A stretch of 64,000 nucleotides of DNA, taken from contig NZ_CP102486.1 of the NCBI RefSeq assembly GCF_026261605.1, positions 4,154,001 through 4,218,000 of the forward strand. The letters run 5' to 3'. Shown one piece after another: positions 18,221-27,497 of this stretch. A program made the translations under genes and the position numbers. Under the pieces are notes generated by a model. It saw nothing but the letters and a program-made list of their open reading frames with translations, was not told the DNA's origin and ran no database searches. Each line of letters begins with the position of its first letter. Positions within the stretch are counted from its first letter, which is position 1. Origin of the DNA: Dechloromonas sp. A34 (GTDB taxonomy: Bacteria; Pseudomonadota; Gammaproteobacteria; Burkholderiales; Rhodocyclaceae).

Positions 18221-18280
18221 CGTTACGACTCTATTCTTGGAAGTTAGGACTTTATTTCCAAGGTAACGACTTTATTTAGG
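18221..18280. repeat. Three 20-bp direct repeats at the accessory/core boundary (candidate transposon end)
   Basis: Three consecutive units with an exact 20-nt period: cGTTACGACTCTATTCTTGG, aaGTTAGGACTTTATTTCCA and agGTAACGACTTTATTTAGG. The shared core is GTtAcGACTtTATT. The array ends 8 nt from the stop of the core gene amiC and separates it from the defence-like operon. Closely spaced, similarly oriented short repeats at an element border are the pattern of transposase (TnsB/TniA-like) binding sites at transposon ends. No matching end or transposase was found in the window, so this is inference. Confidence 0.6.
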
Positions 18281-18287
18281 TCACCCA

Positions 18288-19607
18288 TTAACCGAGCGCG
18301 GCCAGCCGCGCTTTGGGCCCTGGCGGATGCCTGATGAAGTACTGCCGAACGCCCCGCACGATAGCTTCAGCCAATTTTTCCTGATAGGCGTCATCATTGA
18401 GCCGGCGCTCTTCTTCCGGGTTGGAAATGAAGGCGGTCTCGATCAGCGCCGAAGGAATATCCGGCGCCTTGAGCACGGCAAAACTGGCCTGCTCAACATT
18501 GTTCTTGTGCAGCGTATTGACCGCCCCCAGTTCACCGAGCAGGTACTTGCCCAGCTTCAGGCTGTCGGCGATGGTGGCGGTTTGCGACAGATCGAGCAGC
18601 GTGCGGGCTAGGAACAGGTCCTTGGCGCCGAGATTGACCCCGCCGACCAGATCGGCCTGATTCTCGCGCTGGGCGAGCAGACGGGCCTGGGTGCTCGAAG
18701 CGCCGCGCTCAGAGAGGACGAAGACAGACGAACCACGGGCATCCGGCTTGATCCAGGCATCGGCATGGATCGACAGGAAGAGGTCGGACTGCACCCGCCG
18801 CGCCTTCTGGACGCGCATCTGCAGCGGCACAAAGAAATCGGAATCGCGGGTCAGCACGGCCCGCATGTTGGGTTCGGCATCGATGCGCGCCTTCAGGCGC
18901 CGGGCGACTTCAAGCGTGACGTTCTTTTCATAGGAGCCGCCCTTGCCGATGGCGCCAGGGTCTTCGCCGCCATGACCGGGATCGAGCGTGATGGTTACCA
19001 TGCGGTCGACAATCGGCTTCCCGGATTTCTTGGTGGTATGAACCTCCGGGGCCTCGGGCGTCTTGGCCGGGGTCTTGTCGGGCAAGGGTTCGGGCTCGAC
19101 TTTCATCGGCTCGACTGCATCCTGGCGGCCTTCAAGCAGCGCCATCATCGGGTCCGGCGGATTGACCGGGTACACGTCGAGCACCAGGCGATGGCCGTAT
19201 TCGCCGGCCGGGGCCAGCGAAAACACCTGCGGGTTGACCTTGCCCTTGAGCTCCATGACCAGGCGCACGACACCCGGTTTGAAGCGGCCGGCGCGCAGCA
19301 GCTTGATATTCGGATCGTCGGTCGCCACCTTGCGGGCCAGGCTGTCGAGCACGCTGTTGAATTCGACGCCTTCGATATCGACCACCAGGCGGTCCGGGTT
19401 ATCGACCGTGAAATGCGTGTATTTGATTGGGGCGTCATGTTCGAGCGTGACGCGGGTGTAATCGGCGGCCGGCCAGATGCGCACGGCGAGCACCGAGGGC
19501 AGCTTCGCCGCGGCACCGGCCAGCGGCGAAACCGAAAGTATCAGCGAGGCGCCGGCGTAGCGGAGGAGCTGCCGTCGTCCATGGCTGAGACCAGCCCTTT
19601 TATGCAT
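18288..19607 (-). CDS. amiC: N-acetylmuramoyl-L-alanine amidase AmiC (Tat-exported)
   Basis: The 439-residue periplasmic amidase splits daughter cells by cutting peptide crosslinked stems from glycan. It begins with a twin-arginine signal (GRRQLLRYAGAS), then an AMIN domain at about 40-150, a Pro/Glu-rich linker at about 155-205, and an Amidase_3 domain at about 210-430. Zinc/catalytic features are DPGHGGEDPGAIG, the Glu in SYEKNV, SIHAD and the Glu in ALIETAFISN. Its start overlaps the end of tsaE by 67 nt, a usual betaproteobacterial arrangement. First clearly core gene right of the island-like region. Confidence 0.95.
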   Translation of the reverse strand: MHKRAGLSHGRRQLLRYAGASLILSVSPLAGAAAKLPSVLAVRIWPAADYTRVTLEHDAPIKYTHFTVDNPDRLVVDIEGVEFNSVLDSLARKVATDDPNIKLLRAGRFKPGVVRLVMELKGKVNPQVFSLAPAGEYGHRLVLDVYPVNPPDPMMALLEGRQDAVEPMKVEPEPLPDKTPAKTPEAPEVHTTKKSGKPIVDRMVTITLDPGHGGEDPGAIGKGGSYEKNVTLEVARRLKARIDAEPNMRAVLTRDSDFFVPLQMRVQKARRVQSDLFLSIHADAWIKPDARGSSVFVLSERGASSTQARLLAQRENQADLVGGVNLGAKDLFLARTLLDLSQTATIADSLKLGKYLLGELGAVNTLHKNNVEQASFAVLKAPDIPSALIETAFISNPEEERRLNDDAYQEKLAEAIVRGVRQYFIRHPPGPKARLAALG

Positions 19608-20056
19608 TGCGTCCCTTCCGGTGTATCTGCCACGGCCTCGAGGAGACGCCCGAGACCCGCATGATGAAGGCGCAGCCGCAAGTCTGGCGACGGAACGCAG
19701 CCTTCAGCACGTTCCGGCCACTCGACCAGGCAGACCGCAGTATCGTTAAAGTATTCGTCAAAGCCCGCATCGGAGAACTCCTCTGGTGACTCGAAACGAT
19801 AAAAATCAAAGTGATATAAGTATAAGCTCGAAATTACGTAAACTTCAACCAGTGAATAAGTCGGACTTTTCACCGGCCCGGCGTGACCCAGGGCGCGAAT
19901 CAGCGCCCGCACCAGGGTTGTCTTGCCGGCGCCGAGGTCGCCTTCGAGAAATATCACCAGCCCGGGCTGCAACTGCGGGGCCAACGCTTCGCCCAGGCGC
20001 TGGGTCGCCGCCTCGTCGGGCAATTGGAAAACGGCGGTAACATCGGGGCTATGCAC
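19541..20056 (-). CDS. tsaE: tRNA threonylcarbamoyladenosine biosynthesis ATPase TsaE
   Basis: 171 residues. TsaE is the P-loop ATPase that works with TsaB and TsaD in making t6A37 in tRNA. Walker A GDLGAGKTT, SPTYSLVE, YHFDFYRF and CLVEWPER are all family signatures. The start is taken as the GTG at 20056, giving HSPDVTAVFQLPDE at the N-terminus; no ATG is available nearby. This start overlaps that of the divergent queG by 6 nt, so the promoters must lie within each other's coding sequence. Followed by amiC. Confidence 0.93.
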   Translation of the reverse strand: MHSPDVTAVFQLPDEAATQRLGEALAPQLQPGLVIFLEGDLGAGKTTLVRALIRALGHAGPVKSPTYSLVEVYVISSLYLYHFDFYRFESPEEFSDAGFDEYFNDTAVCLVEWPERAEGCVPSPDLRLRLHHAGLGRLLEAVADTPEGTQCIKGLVSAMDDGSSSATPAPR

Positions 20057-21109
20057 GATCAGGACTCCACGGTGGATTACGTAGCGCTCAAGGAAAAAAT
20101 CCGCGCCGCCGGCCACGAACTCGGCTTTGCCGCCGTCGGCGTGGCCCGGGCCGACCCCGGCCCGGCGGCTGAACGCCTGCGCCAGTGGCTGGCCGAGGGT
20201 TGCCACGGCGAAATGGATTATATGGCCCGCCACGCCGAATTGCGCGCCCAGCCGGCCATGCTGCACCCCGGCACGCTGACCGCGATCACCACCGCACTCG
20301 ACTACCTGCCCCATACCCGAACCGCCGACCAGCCGGAGCAGGCGGCGATTTCGCGCTACGCCCAGGGACGGGACTACCACAAGGTCGTGCGCAGCCGGCT
20401 GCAGAAACTGGCCGACGCGATCACCGCCATCGTCGGCCCCTTCGGCTACCGGGTTTTTTCCGATTCAGCCCCGGTCATGGAGGTCGAATATGCCCAACAG
20501 GCGGGCCTCGGCTGGCGCGGCAAGCACACCTTACTGCTCTCGAAGCAGGGCTCCTGGCGCTTCCTCGGCGAAATCTATACCGACCTGCCTCTGCCGCCCG
20601 ACGCACCGGTCGAAGAACACTGCGGCACCTGCACGGCCTGCCTGGCGGCCTGCCCGACCGGCGCCATCGTCGCCCCCTACAAGGTCGACGCCCGGCGCTG
20701 CATTTCCTACCTGACCATCGAACTTGCCGGACCGATTCCCGAGGAGTTCCGCCCGCTGATCGGCAACCGTATCTACGGCTGCGACGATTGCCAGCTGTGC
20801 TGTCCGTGGAACCGCTTCGCCCAGCTCGGCGACCCGGAATTCGCGCCGCGCCATGGCCTCGATAGCGCCAGCCTGGTCGATCTGTTCGGCTGGAACGAAC
20901 AACAGTTCAACGACCGCCTGGCCGGCAATCCGATCCGCCGTATCGGGCATGAGCGGTGGTTACGGAACATTGCTGTGGCGCTGGGTAACGCGAAACCGAC
21001 GCCGGCGGCGCTGACGGCACTCTGCCAGCAGGCCGATAACCCGTCATCCTTGGTGCGCGAACACGTCGCCTGGGCACTGAGCCGGCTGACCGCCCAGCCG
21101 CCCGGCTAG
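20051..21109 (+). CDS. queG: Epoxyqueuosine reductase QueG
   Basis: The 352-residue cobalamin-dependent iron-sulfur enzyme performs the last step of queuosine synthesis in tRNA. Two ferredoxin-like clusters are visible: CGTCTACLAACPTGAI at about residue 191 and CDDCQLCCPWN at about 244. A C-terminal HEAT-like tail (SLVREHVAWALSRL) completes the normal length. The ATG at 20051 gives MHDQDSTVDYVALKEKIR. It is divergent from tsaE, with a 6-nt overlap of the two starts. Confidence 0.95.
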   Translation: MHDQDSTVDYVALKEKIRAAGHELGFAAVGVARADPGPAAERLRQWLAEGCHGEMDYMARHAELRAQPAMLHPGTLTAITTALDYLPHTRTADQPEQAAISRYAQGRDYHKVVRSRLQKLADAITAIVGPFGYRVFSDSAPVMEVEYAQQAGLGWRGKHTLLLSKQGSWRFLGEIYTDLPLPPDAPVEEHCGTCTACLAACPTGAIVAPYKVDARRCISYLTIELAGPIPEEFRPLIGNRIYGCDDCQLCCPWNRFAQLGDPEFAPRHGLDSASLVDLFGWNEQQFNDRLAGNPIRRIGHERWLRNIAVALGNAKPTPAALTALCQQADNPSSLVREHVAWALSRLTAQPPG

Positions 21110-21951
21110 TTGCCCTGGGCGACCGGCCGGGCCGGATCGGCACACCACTCACTCCAGGAGCCGGGATAGAGCCGGGAACCTGACAAGCCTGCGATTTCCA
21201 TGGCGAGGATGTTGTGGCAGGCGGAAATCCCCGAACCGCAGTGATGCACGACCAGTTCTGGCGACTGGCCGGCGAGAAGGGCCAGCCATTCGGCGCGCAG
21301 GTCGGCAGCCGGCTTGAAGCGACCGTCGGCCTGCAGATTGAGCTGGAAGAAACGGTTGACCGCCCCCGGAATATGGCCCGCAACCGGATCGATGGTCTCG
21401 TTCTCGCCCCGGAAGCGATCCGGACCGCGGGCGTCGATCAGGTACAGGCGCGAAGTGGCTAGGAAGGTCTGGACGTAACCGGCATCGACTAGGGCATCGC
21501 GCATCGTGACAACAAAAGTGGCCGGACGGAGCGGCGGCAATTCGCTGGACAGGGCATGATCCGCTGCCACCCAAGCTTGCAGGCCACCGTCAAGCAGCGC
21601 CACCCGGTCATGGCCAAGCCAGCGCAACAGCCACCACAGGCGGCCGGCGACCATGCCCTGGGCGTCGTCGTACACCACGACCTGGGTCTGCGGCCCGACG
21701 CCGATTTCGCCCAGGCGCGCGGCCAGTTTTTCCGGATCGGGTAAGGGATGGCGACCGTTCTTGCCGGTCATCGGCCCTGATAGGTCGCGGTCGCAATGCA
21801 GGAAGGCGGCGCCGGGAATGTGCCCGGCACCATAGGCTTGTTCGCCGTAGGCGGTATTGGCCAACTGGTGGCGGACATCGATGATCCGCCAGTCCGGGTC
21901 ATCGAGATGCGCCTTCAGGGTGGCGGCATCGATCAGGGTCGTGTAGCTCAA
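21106..21951 (-). CDS. sseA: Tandem-rhodanese sulfurtransferase (3-mercaptopyruvate/thiosulfate sulfurtransferase)
   Basis: 281 residues with two rhodanese domains: an inactive one at about 8-135 (WRIIDVRHQ...YGAGHIPGAAFL) and a catalytic one at about 160-275 whose active loop is HHCGSGISACH. A CGSG loop favours 3-mercaptopyruvate over thiosulfate (CRKG). The start is a TTG at 21951 that overlaps the stop of the upstream STAS-like gene by 3 nt; homologous sequence does not extend further upstream. It transfers sulfane sulfur to thiophilic acceptors such as cyanide or thioredoxin. Confidence 0.88.
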   Translation of the reverse strand: MSYTTLIDAATLKAHLDDPDWRIIDVRHQLANTAYGEQAYGAGHIPGAAFLHCDRDLSGPMTGKNGRHPLPDPEKLAARLGEIGVGPQTQVVVYDDAQGMVAGRLWWLLRWLGHDRVALLDGGLQAWVAADHALSSELPPLRPATFVVTMRDALVDAGYVQTFLATSRLYLIDARGPDRFRGENETIDPVAGHIPGAVNRFFQLNLQADGRFKPAADLRAEWLALLAGQSPELVVHHCGSGISACHNILAMEIAGLSGSRLYPGSWSEWCADPARPVAQGN

Positions 21952-22298
21952 GCCGCTTCCTCCAACCAGGCCTTGGCGTCCTCCGCATTGTCGAAGACTT
22001 CGACGTCGGCATTGACGAAGGTCTGCGACAGCCAGGCGCTCCAGGTCACCCACTGGCTTTCGGTGACGACGGCGACCCGCTTGAAATCGTTGGCGTGGGC
22101 CCGCGAAAACTTGATTTCTTCCCAGGCGACGTCAAGCGTCAGATCGGCCATCTGGCTCAAATCGAAATAGAGATCGACCGGCCCCTCGAACTTGATCTTG
22201 AAATTGACGACTTCCTCGAATTCCTTGTAGTCGGCCAGGGTGAATTCGCCGAACACGGATACGCTGACACGGCTGGGTTGATGGTCGATGACGATCAT
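21948..22298 (-). CDS. SpoIIAA-like (STAS-related) protein
   Basis: A 116-residue single-domain protein with alternating strands and helices. It starts MIVIDHQPSRVSVSVFGEFT, has VDLYFDLSQMADLTLDVAWEE in the middle and VAVVTESQWVTW later, and ends in AKAWLEEAA. This is the pattern of SpoIIAA-like proteins, a lipid- or partner-binding STAS relative. The upstream sequence (caacaacggagtcagatcATG) has a weak ribosome binding site. It is translationally coupled to the sulfurtransferase gene. Exact role unknown. Confidence 0.8.
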   Translation of the reverse strand: MIVIDHQPSRVSVSVFGEFTLADYKEFEEVVNFKIKFEGPVDLYFDLSQMADLTLDVAWEEIKFSRAHANDFKRVAVVTESQWVTWSAWLSQTFVNADVEVFDNAEDAKAWLEEAA

Positions 22299-22337
22299 GA
22301 TCTGACTCCGTTGTTGTTTGTCTCAGTTTAACGCCGA

Positions 22338-23189
22338 TTAATCCTGTTCCACCGGGCTGGCGCGGGAAAAATGCGTCGCCGCGATGCCAGACAGGATGAT
22401 CAGCCCGATCGCGAACCAGGCCGCGCCATCGAGCACTTCGCCCCAGAACAGCGCGCCAAACAGGCTGGAAAAAATCACCGTGCTGTAAGCCAGCGCCGCC
22501 GACATCAGGGTCTTGCCCCGGGTGTAGGCGCGGGTCATGGCGAGTTGGGCGGCGGTGGCGAAGCTGGCGACGCCGAGCAACAACAGGCCGCTGCGCAGGT
22601 CGACCGCATGCAGCTCGCTGAACAGCAGCCAGAGCCCAGCGCAGACCGAGGAAACCAGCGCAAAATAGAAAACCGTCCGCGTCTCCGGCTCGCCGCGCGC
22701 CCCTAATTCGCGGACGCTGAAATAGGCCATCCCGGCCATTACTCCGGAGGCCAGGCCGACCAGGCCGCCGACCAGCTGATCGGCATGCAGCGTCGGGCGC
22801 AGCAGCAGCACGACGCCGAGCAGGCCGACGACCAGGGCGCCGAGGATGCCTACCCGCAGGCGCATGCCGGCCAAGGCCAGGTAGAAGGCGAGAAAGATCG
22901 CCGAGGTGTAGTTCAGCGTCACCGCCGTCGCCAGCGGCAACAGGGTGATCGCATAGAAATAGCCGAACAGGGCGACGAAACCAACCACGCCGCGGCTGAT
23001 CTGCCAGCGCCAGTGCGTGGTTTGCAGGGAGACCCCGCGCAGCCGGACCAGCCCGAACATCAGGATCAGCGAGATGAAGCTGCGGTAGAAGGTGATCTCG
23101 ACCGCCGAATGCGTCGCCGCGGCGAATTTGACGCAGACGCCCATGCAGGCGAACAGGAAACTGGCGGCGATCATCCACAACGATTGCAT
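22338..23189 (-). CDS. EamA/DMT-family transporter
   Basis: 283 residues with ten hydrophobic helices in two EamA repeats (about 1-135 and 145-275). Markers are the ITFYRSFISLILM segment after TM2 and LAYSTVIFSSLFGALFWGE near the end. The substrate cannot be inferred; relatives export amino acids, nucleosides or similar metabolites. Unlike the DMT protein at 8169 it has no His-rich tail. It stands alone between the STAS-like gene and the Rieske oxygenase on the same strand. Confidence 0.88.
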   Translation of the reverse strand: MQSLWMIAASFLFACMGVCVKFAAATHSAVEITFYRSFISLILMFGLVRLRGVSLQTTHWRWQISRGVVGFVALFGYFYAITLLPLATAVTLNYTSAIFLAFYLALAGMRLRVGILGALVVGLLGVVLLLRPTLHADQLVGGLVGLASGVMAGMAYFSVRELGARGEPETRTVFYFALVSSVCAGLWLLFSELHAVDLRSGLLLLGVASFATAAQLAMTRAYTRGKTLMSAALAYSTVIFSSLFGALFWGEVLDGAAWFAIGLIILSGIAATHFSRASPVEQD

Positions 23190-23253
23190 GGCGGCTCGAA
23201 AGTAAAAAGGCGCCGGATTTTACCCCGACGCCTTGTTGCAGCACCGCTCGCGC

Positions 23254-24387
23254 TTAACGCGCCTCGATCTGCTGCTGCATGATCTGGCGATAGAACTCGT
23301 GGAAGTGCTGCATGCCGTCCTCCATCGGGCTCTGGTAGGGGCCGACTTCGTTGCGCCCTTCCTTGAGCAGGGCATAGCGGCCGCGATCCATGCGCTCGCC
23401 GATGTCGTCGTCTTCGATCGCCGTTTCCATGTAGGCGGCGCGTTCGGCCTCGATGAAGTCGCGTTCGAAATCGACGATTTCTTCCGGGTAATAGAACTCG
23501 ACGACGTTCAGCGTCTTGTTCACGCCCTGCGGAATCACCGTCGACACGACCAGCACGTGCGGGTACCACTCGACCATGATGTTCGGAAAATAGGTCAGCC
23601 AGATGGCGCCGTGCTCGGGCGTCTTGCCCTCATTGCCGTAAATGTCGCGGACCGCCTTCTGCCAGCGTTCATAGACCTTGGAACCGGACTTCTGCAGCGA
23701 GGTGATGCCGACCCGCTGCACCGAATACCAGTCGCCGAACTGCCAGGTCAGGTCGTCGCAGGTGACGAAATTACCCAGGCCCGGGTGATAGGGCGCGACG
23801 TGGTAATCCTCAAGATAGACCTCGATGAAGGTCTTCCAGTTGTAATTGCACTCGTGCATCTCGACATGGTCGAGCTTGTAGCCGGTGAAATCGAGCTGAT
23901 TGGCGACCTTCATGCCGGCCAGGTCGGCCGTCGCCGAACGCGGGCCCTTGAAGAGCAGGCCGTTCCAGTTTTCCAGCTTGGCCTTGTTGAGGTTCAGGCA
24001 GGGATTCTGCGGAAAATGCGGCGCCCCGATCAGCTGGCCGCCGGTATCGTAGGTCCAGCGATGAATCGGGCAGACGATATTGCCCGGCACCTTGCCCGAG
24101 CCCTGGAGCATGATCGCCTGGCGGTGGCGACAGACGTTCGACATCTGCCAGATGCCGGCATGCTCGCCCTCGGCGCCGCCGTTGAGCAGCATCTGACCGT
24201 GGTCCTTCCACTCCAGCGAACGGAAATCACCCGCTTCCGGCACCATCAGCTGGTGGCCGACATAGCCGGGACCGGCATCGAAGATGAGCTTCTTCTCCAG
24301 CTCGAAAATCTTCTCGTCGAAATACCAGTCCACCGGCAGTTGGGAAACTGCTGGGGCCAAACGGGACAAAGTCGCCACGTTGGACAT
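23254..24387 (-). CDS. Rieske non-heme iron oxygenase, alpha subunit
   Basis: 377 residues from the ATG at 24387, with GGAGG about 9 nt upstream. The N-terminal Rieske [2Fe-2S] motif is CRHRQ...CPIHRWTYD (about residues 87-112). The C-terminal catalytic domain has the mononuclear iron pattern NWKTFIEVYLEDYHVAPYHPGL, with two His and a later Asp. No beta subunit, ferredoxin or reductase lies nearby, so electrons must come from elsewhere. It is divergent from xseB-ispA-dxs; I recall this neighbourhood as common in betaproteobacteria. Substrate unknown. Confidence 0.88.
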   Translation of the reverse strand: MSNVATLSRLAPAVSQLPVDWYFDEKIFELEKKLIFDAGPGYVGHQLMVPEAGDFRSLEWKDHGQMLLNGGAEGEHAGIWQMSNVCRHRQAIMLQGSGKVPGNIVCPIHRWTYDTGGQLIGAPHFPQNPCLNLNKAKLENWNGLLFKGPRSATADLAGMKVANQLDFTGYKLDHVEMHECNYNWKTFIEVYLEDYHVAPYHPGLGNFVTCDDLTWQFGDWYSVQRVGITSLQKSGSKVYERWQKAVRDIYGNEGKTPEHGAIWLTYFPNIMVEWYPHVLVVSTVIPQGVNKTLNVVEFYYPEEIVDFERDFIEAERAAYMETAIEDDDIGERMDRGRYALLKEGRNEVGPYQSPMEDGMQHFHEFYRQIMQQQIEAR

Positions 24388-24491
24388 TCCATGCCTCCAG
24401 CGGGTTAAAAGATGAGATTTTACCCTCCCGTCGATTTGACCAGAAGCCCTCGGATAGAGTATTTTCGCCTGTTTCCCCGAAACGCGTTGAC

Positions 24492-24731
24492 ATGGATCAT
24501 TCACCCATCGCCGACATGAAATTCGAGACGGCGCTCGCCGAACTCGAAAGCATTGTCCAGAGCATGGAAGGCGGCAAGCTCGAACTCGAAGCGTCGATCG
24601 CCGCCTATCGTCATGGCATGGAACTGATGAAGCACTGCCAGGCGCAACTGGCCGATGCCGAGGCGCAGATCCGCATTCTTGAAAACGGCCAGTTCAAGGA
24701 CGTCGACCGCGCGACGCTGGAGGCGCCGTGA
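24492..24731 (+). CDS. xseB: Exodeoxyribonuclease VII small subunit
   Basis: 79 residues. The protein is the short helical small subunit of ExoVII. The family pattern FETALAELESIVQSMEGGKL, LEASIAAYRHGMELMKHC and LADAEAQIRIL is complete. It overlaps ispA by 4 nt (GTGA), the classical xseB-ispA-dxs arrangement. The large subunit xseA is not in the window. Confidence 0.95.
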   Translation: MDHSPIADMKFETALAELESIVQSMEGGKLELEASIAAYRHGMELMKHCQAQLADAEAQIRILENGQFKDVDRATLEAP

Positions 24732-25621
24732 GCGCCAACACCTTTGCCGAGTGGATGGCGGCAACCCAAGCCCGGGTCGAAACCGCCCTCGCCCGCCACC
24801 TGCCCGGCTCGGACTGCATCCCGGCCCGCCTCCACGATGCCATGCGCTATGCCACGCTGGGCGGCGGCAAACGCGTCCGCCCGCTGCTTGCCTTCGCGGC
24901 CGGCGAACTGACCGGCGCCACGCCGGACAAGCTCGATACCGTGGCCTGTGCCGTCGAGATGATCCACGCCTATTCGCTGGTCCATGACGACCTGCCCTGC
25001 ATGGACGACGATGTGCTGCGTCGCGGCCGCCCGACCTGCCATGTCGAATTCGACGAACCGACCGCCCTGCTCGTCGGCGACAGCCTGCAGACGCTGGCCT
25101 TCGAACTGCTGGCCAGCCAGCCGACCGCCGAGCCAGCCCGCCAGCTCGAAATGATCACCCTGCTCGCCCACGCCAGCGGCTCGCGCGGCATGGCTGGCGG
25201 CCAAGCAATCGACCTCGGCTCGGTCGGCAAGGCGCTGAACCAGCCTGAACTCGAACTGATGCACGCCCTCAAGACCGGTGCCCTGATCCGCGCCGCCGTG
25301 CTGCTCGGCGCCTTGGCCGGCAACCCGCTTTCCGCCGAAGAAAGAGCCAATCTCGACCGTTTCGCCAAACGCGCCGGCCTGCTCTTCCAGGTCGTCGACG
25401 ACATTCTCGACTGCACGGCGAGCACCGCCACGCTGGGCAAAACCGCCGGCAAGGACGAGGCCGCCGCCAAGCCGACCTACGTCAGCCTGCTCGGCCTCGA
25501 TGCCGCCCGCTCCTACGCCGATGAACTGCGCAGCGACGCGCTCGACGCCCTGGCCATCTTCGGCGAGCGCGCGACGCGCCTGACTGAACTGGCCGACTTC
25601 ATCTGCCATCGGCAATTCTGA
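24728..25621 (+). CDS. ispA: Farnesyl/geranyl diphosphate synthase IspA
   Basis: The 297-residue trans-isoprenyl diphosphate synthase condenses IPP with DMAPP and geranyl-PP. The first Asp-rich motif is [10 protein letters not shown] (about residue 83) and the second is VVDDILD (about 220); [10 protein letters not shown] binds substrate. It starts with GTG overlapping the xseB stop and is followed 1 nt after its own stop by dxs. Product length, C15 versus C10, is presumed C15 from family. Confidence 0.95.
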   Translation: MSANTFAEWMAATQARVETALARHLPGSDCIPARLHDAMRYATLGGGKRVRPLLAFAAGELTGATPDKLDTVACAVEMIHAYSLVHDDLPCMDDDVLRRGRPTCHVEFDEPTALLVGDSLQTLAFELLASQPTAEPARQLEMITLLAHASGSRGMAGGQAIDLGSVGKALNQPELELMHALKTGALIRAAVLLGALAGNPLSAEERANLDRFAKRAGLLFQVVDDILDCTASTATLGKTAGKDEAAAKPTYVSLLGLDAARSYADELRSDALDALAIFGERATRLTELADFICHRQF

Positions 25622-25622
25622 A

Positions 25623-27479
25623 ATGACCGTTTCCCGCCTGCTCGAATGCATCAACAGCCCGGCCGACCTGCGCCGGCTGGACCGCAAGCAATTGCCGCAA
25701 CTAACCGACGAGTTGCGCGGCTTCCTGATCGAGTCGGTCTCTCAGACCGGCGGCCACCTGTCGTCCAATCTCGGCACCGTCGAACTGACGGTTGCCCTGC
25801 ATTACGTCTTCAACACTCCCGAAGACCGTCTGGTCTGGGATGTTGGCCACCAGTGCTACGCCCACAAGGTGCTGACTGGCCGCCGCGAAGGCATGAGCCG
25901 CCTGCGCATGCAGGGCGGCGTCTCCGGCTTCCCCAAGCGCAGCGAGAGCCCCTACGACACCTTCGGCGTCGGCCATTCCTCGACCTCGATCTCAGCCGCG
26001 CTGGGCATGGCGCTGGCCGCCAAGCACAAGAGCGAGGAGCGCAAGGCGATCGCCATCATCGGCGATGGCGCGATGTCGGCCGGCATGGCCTTCGAAGCCC
26101 TGAACAATGCCGGCGTCGCCGATGCCGACATGCTGGTCATCTTGAACGACAACGAGATGTCGATCTCGCCGCCGGTCGGCGCCCTGAACAACATCCTGAC
26201 CCGGCTGATGTCCGGCAAGACCTACAACGCGGCCCGCGAAGCCGGCCGCCACATGCTCGGTTTCGCGCCGCCGCTGCTCGAACTGGCGCGCCGCGCCGAG
26301 GAACACGTCAAGGGCATGATCGCCCCCGGCACGCTGTTCGAGGAATTCGGTTTCCATTACTACGGCCCGATCGACGGCCACGATCTCGACGCCCTGATCC
26401 CGACCCTGGAAAACCTGAAGAAGCTCAAGGGTCCGAAGTTCCTGCATGTGATCACCAAGAAGGGCCAGGGTTACAAGCTGGCCGAAGCCGACCCCATCCT
26501 CTATCACGGCGTCGGCAAATTCGCCGCCGGCGAAGGCATCCAGTCCGCCAAGGGGCCGGGCAAGCTGACCTACACCCAGGTCTTCGGCGACTGGCTGTGC
26601 GACATGGCCAAGGCCGACTCCCGGCTGGTCGGCATCACCCCGGCCATGCGCGAAGGCTCGGGCCTGGTGCGCTTCGCCTGCGAATTTCCGGACCGCTACT
26701 ACGATGTCGGCATCGCCGAACAGCATGCCGTGACCTTTGCCGCCGGCCTCGCCTGCGAGGGCCTGAAGCCGGTCGTCGCCATCTACTCGACCTTCCTGCA
26801 GCGCGCCTACGACCAGTTGATCCACGACGTGGCGCTGCAAAACCTGCCGGTCGTCTTCGCGGTCGACCGCGGCGGCCTGGTCGGCGCCGACGGCCCGACC
26901 CACCACGGCACTTTCGACCTCTCTTTCGTCACCTGCATCCCGAACCTGGTGGTCATGGCACCGGCCGACGAAGCCGAATGCCGGCGCATGCTGTCCACGG
27001 CGTTTGCCCTGGATTGCCCGAGCATGGTCCGCTACCCGCGCGGCGGCGGCACCGGTGCCGTGCCGGAAACCAATCTCGACACCCTGCCCGTCGGCAAGGG
27101 CGAAATCCGCCGCCAGGGCCAGGGCGTCGCCCTGCTCGCCTTCGGCAGCCTGGTTCCCGCCGCGCTGGCCGCCGGCGAGGAACTCGACGCCACGGTCGCC
27201 AACATGCGCTTCGTCAAACCGCTCGATACCGAACTGATTGTCGAGCTAGCCGGGAACCATTCCCTGCTCGTCAGTATCGAAGAAAATGCTGTGATCGGCG
27301 GCGCCGGCTCGGAAATCGAGCGGGTGCTGGCGGAACGGGGCATCAAGGTAGCGGTTTTGCGCCTTGGCCTGCCCGACCGCTTCATCGACCATGGCGAACA
27401 AGGTCATTTACTGGCCGAACTTGGCCTCGACAAGGATGGCATCGTGCGCGCCGTGCGTGCCCGTACCGTCTCACCATGA
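25623..27479 (+). CDS. dxs: 1-deoxy-D-xylulose-5-phosphate synthase
   Basis: 618 residues. This thiamine diphosphate enzyme makes DXP from pyruvate and glyceraldehyde-3-phosphate, the entry step of the MEP isoprenoid pathway. Key features are [37 protein letters not shown] (ThDP/Mg binding), the transketolase-type [15 protein letters not shown] and the LPDRFIDHG end motif. Start is 1 nt after ispA, so the genes are one operon that continues into folE2. Confidence 0.97.
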   Translation: MTVSRLLECINSPADLRRLDRKQLPQLTDELRGFLIESVSQTGGHLSSNLGTVELTVALHYVFNTPEDRLVWDVGHQCYAHKVLTGRREGMSRLRMQGGVSGFPKRSESPYDTFGVGHSSTSISAALGMALAAKHKSEERKAIAIIGDGAMSAGMAFEALNNAGVADADMLVILNDNEMSISPPVGALNNILTRLMSGKTYNAAREAGRHMLGFAPPLLELARRAEEHVKGMIAPGTLFEEFGFHYYGPIDGHDLDALIPTLENLKKLKGPKFLHVITKKGQGYKLAEADPILYHGVGKFAAGEGIQSAKGPGKLTYTQVFGDWLCDMAKADSRLVGITPAMREGSGLVRFACEFPDRYYDVGIAEQHAVTFAAGLACEGLKPVVAIYSTFLQRAYDQLIHDVALQNLPVVFAVDRGGLVGADGPTHHGTFDLSFVTCIPNLVVMAPADEAECRRMLSTAFALDCPSMVRYPRGGGTGAVPETNLDTLPVGKGEIRRQGQGVALLAFGSLVPAALAAGEELDATVANMRFVKPLDTELIVELAGNHSLLVSIEENAVIGGAGSEIERVLAERGIKVAVLRLGLPDRFIDHGEQGHLLAELGLDKDGIVRAVRARTVSP

Positions 27480-27497
27480 ATTATTGAAGAACAGCAG

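Noticed and set aside
18221..18280. Possible CRISPR array
   Set aside because: Units are contiguous 20-mers without unique spacers and only three in number.
25646..27487. 613-codon frame overlapping dxs on the same strand
   Set aside because: Arg/Pro/Gly-rich shadow of dxs in the +2 frame.
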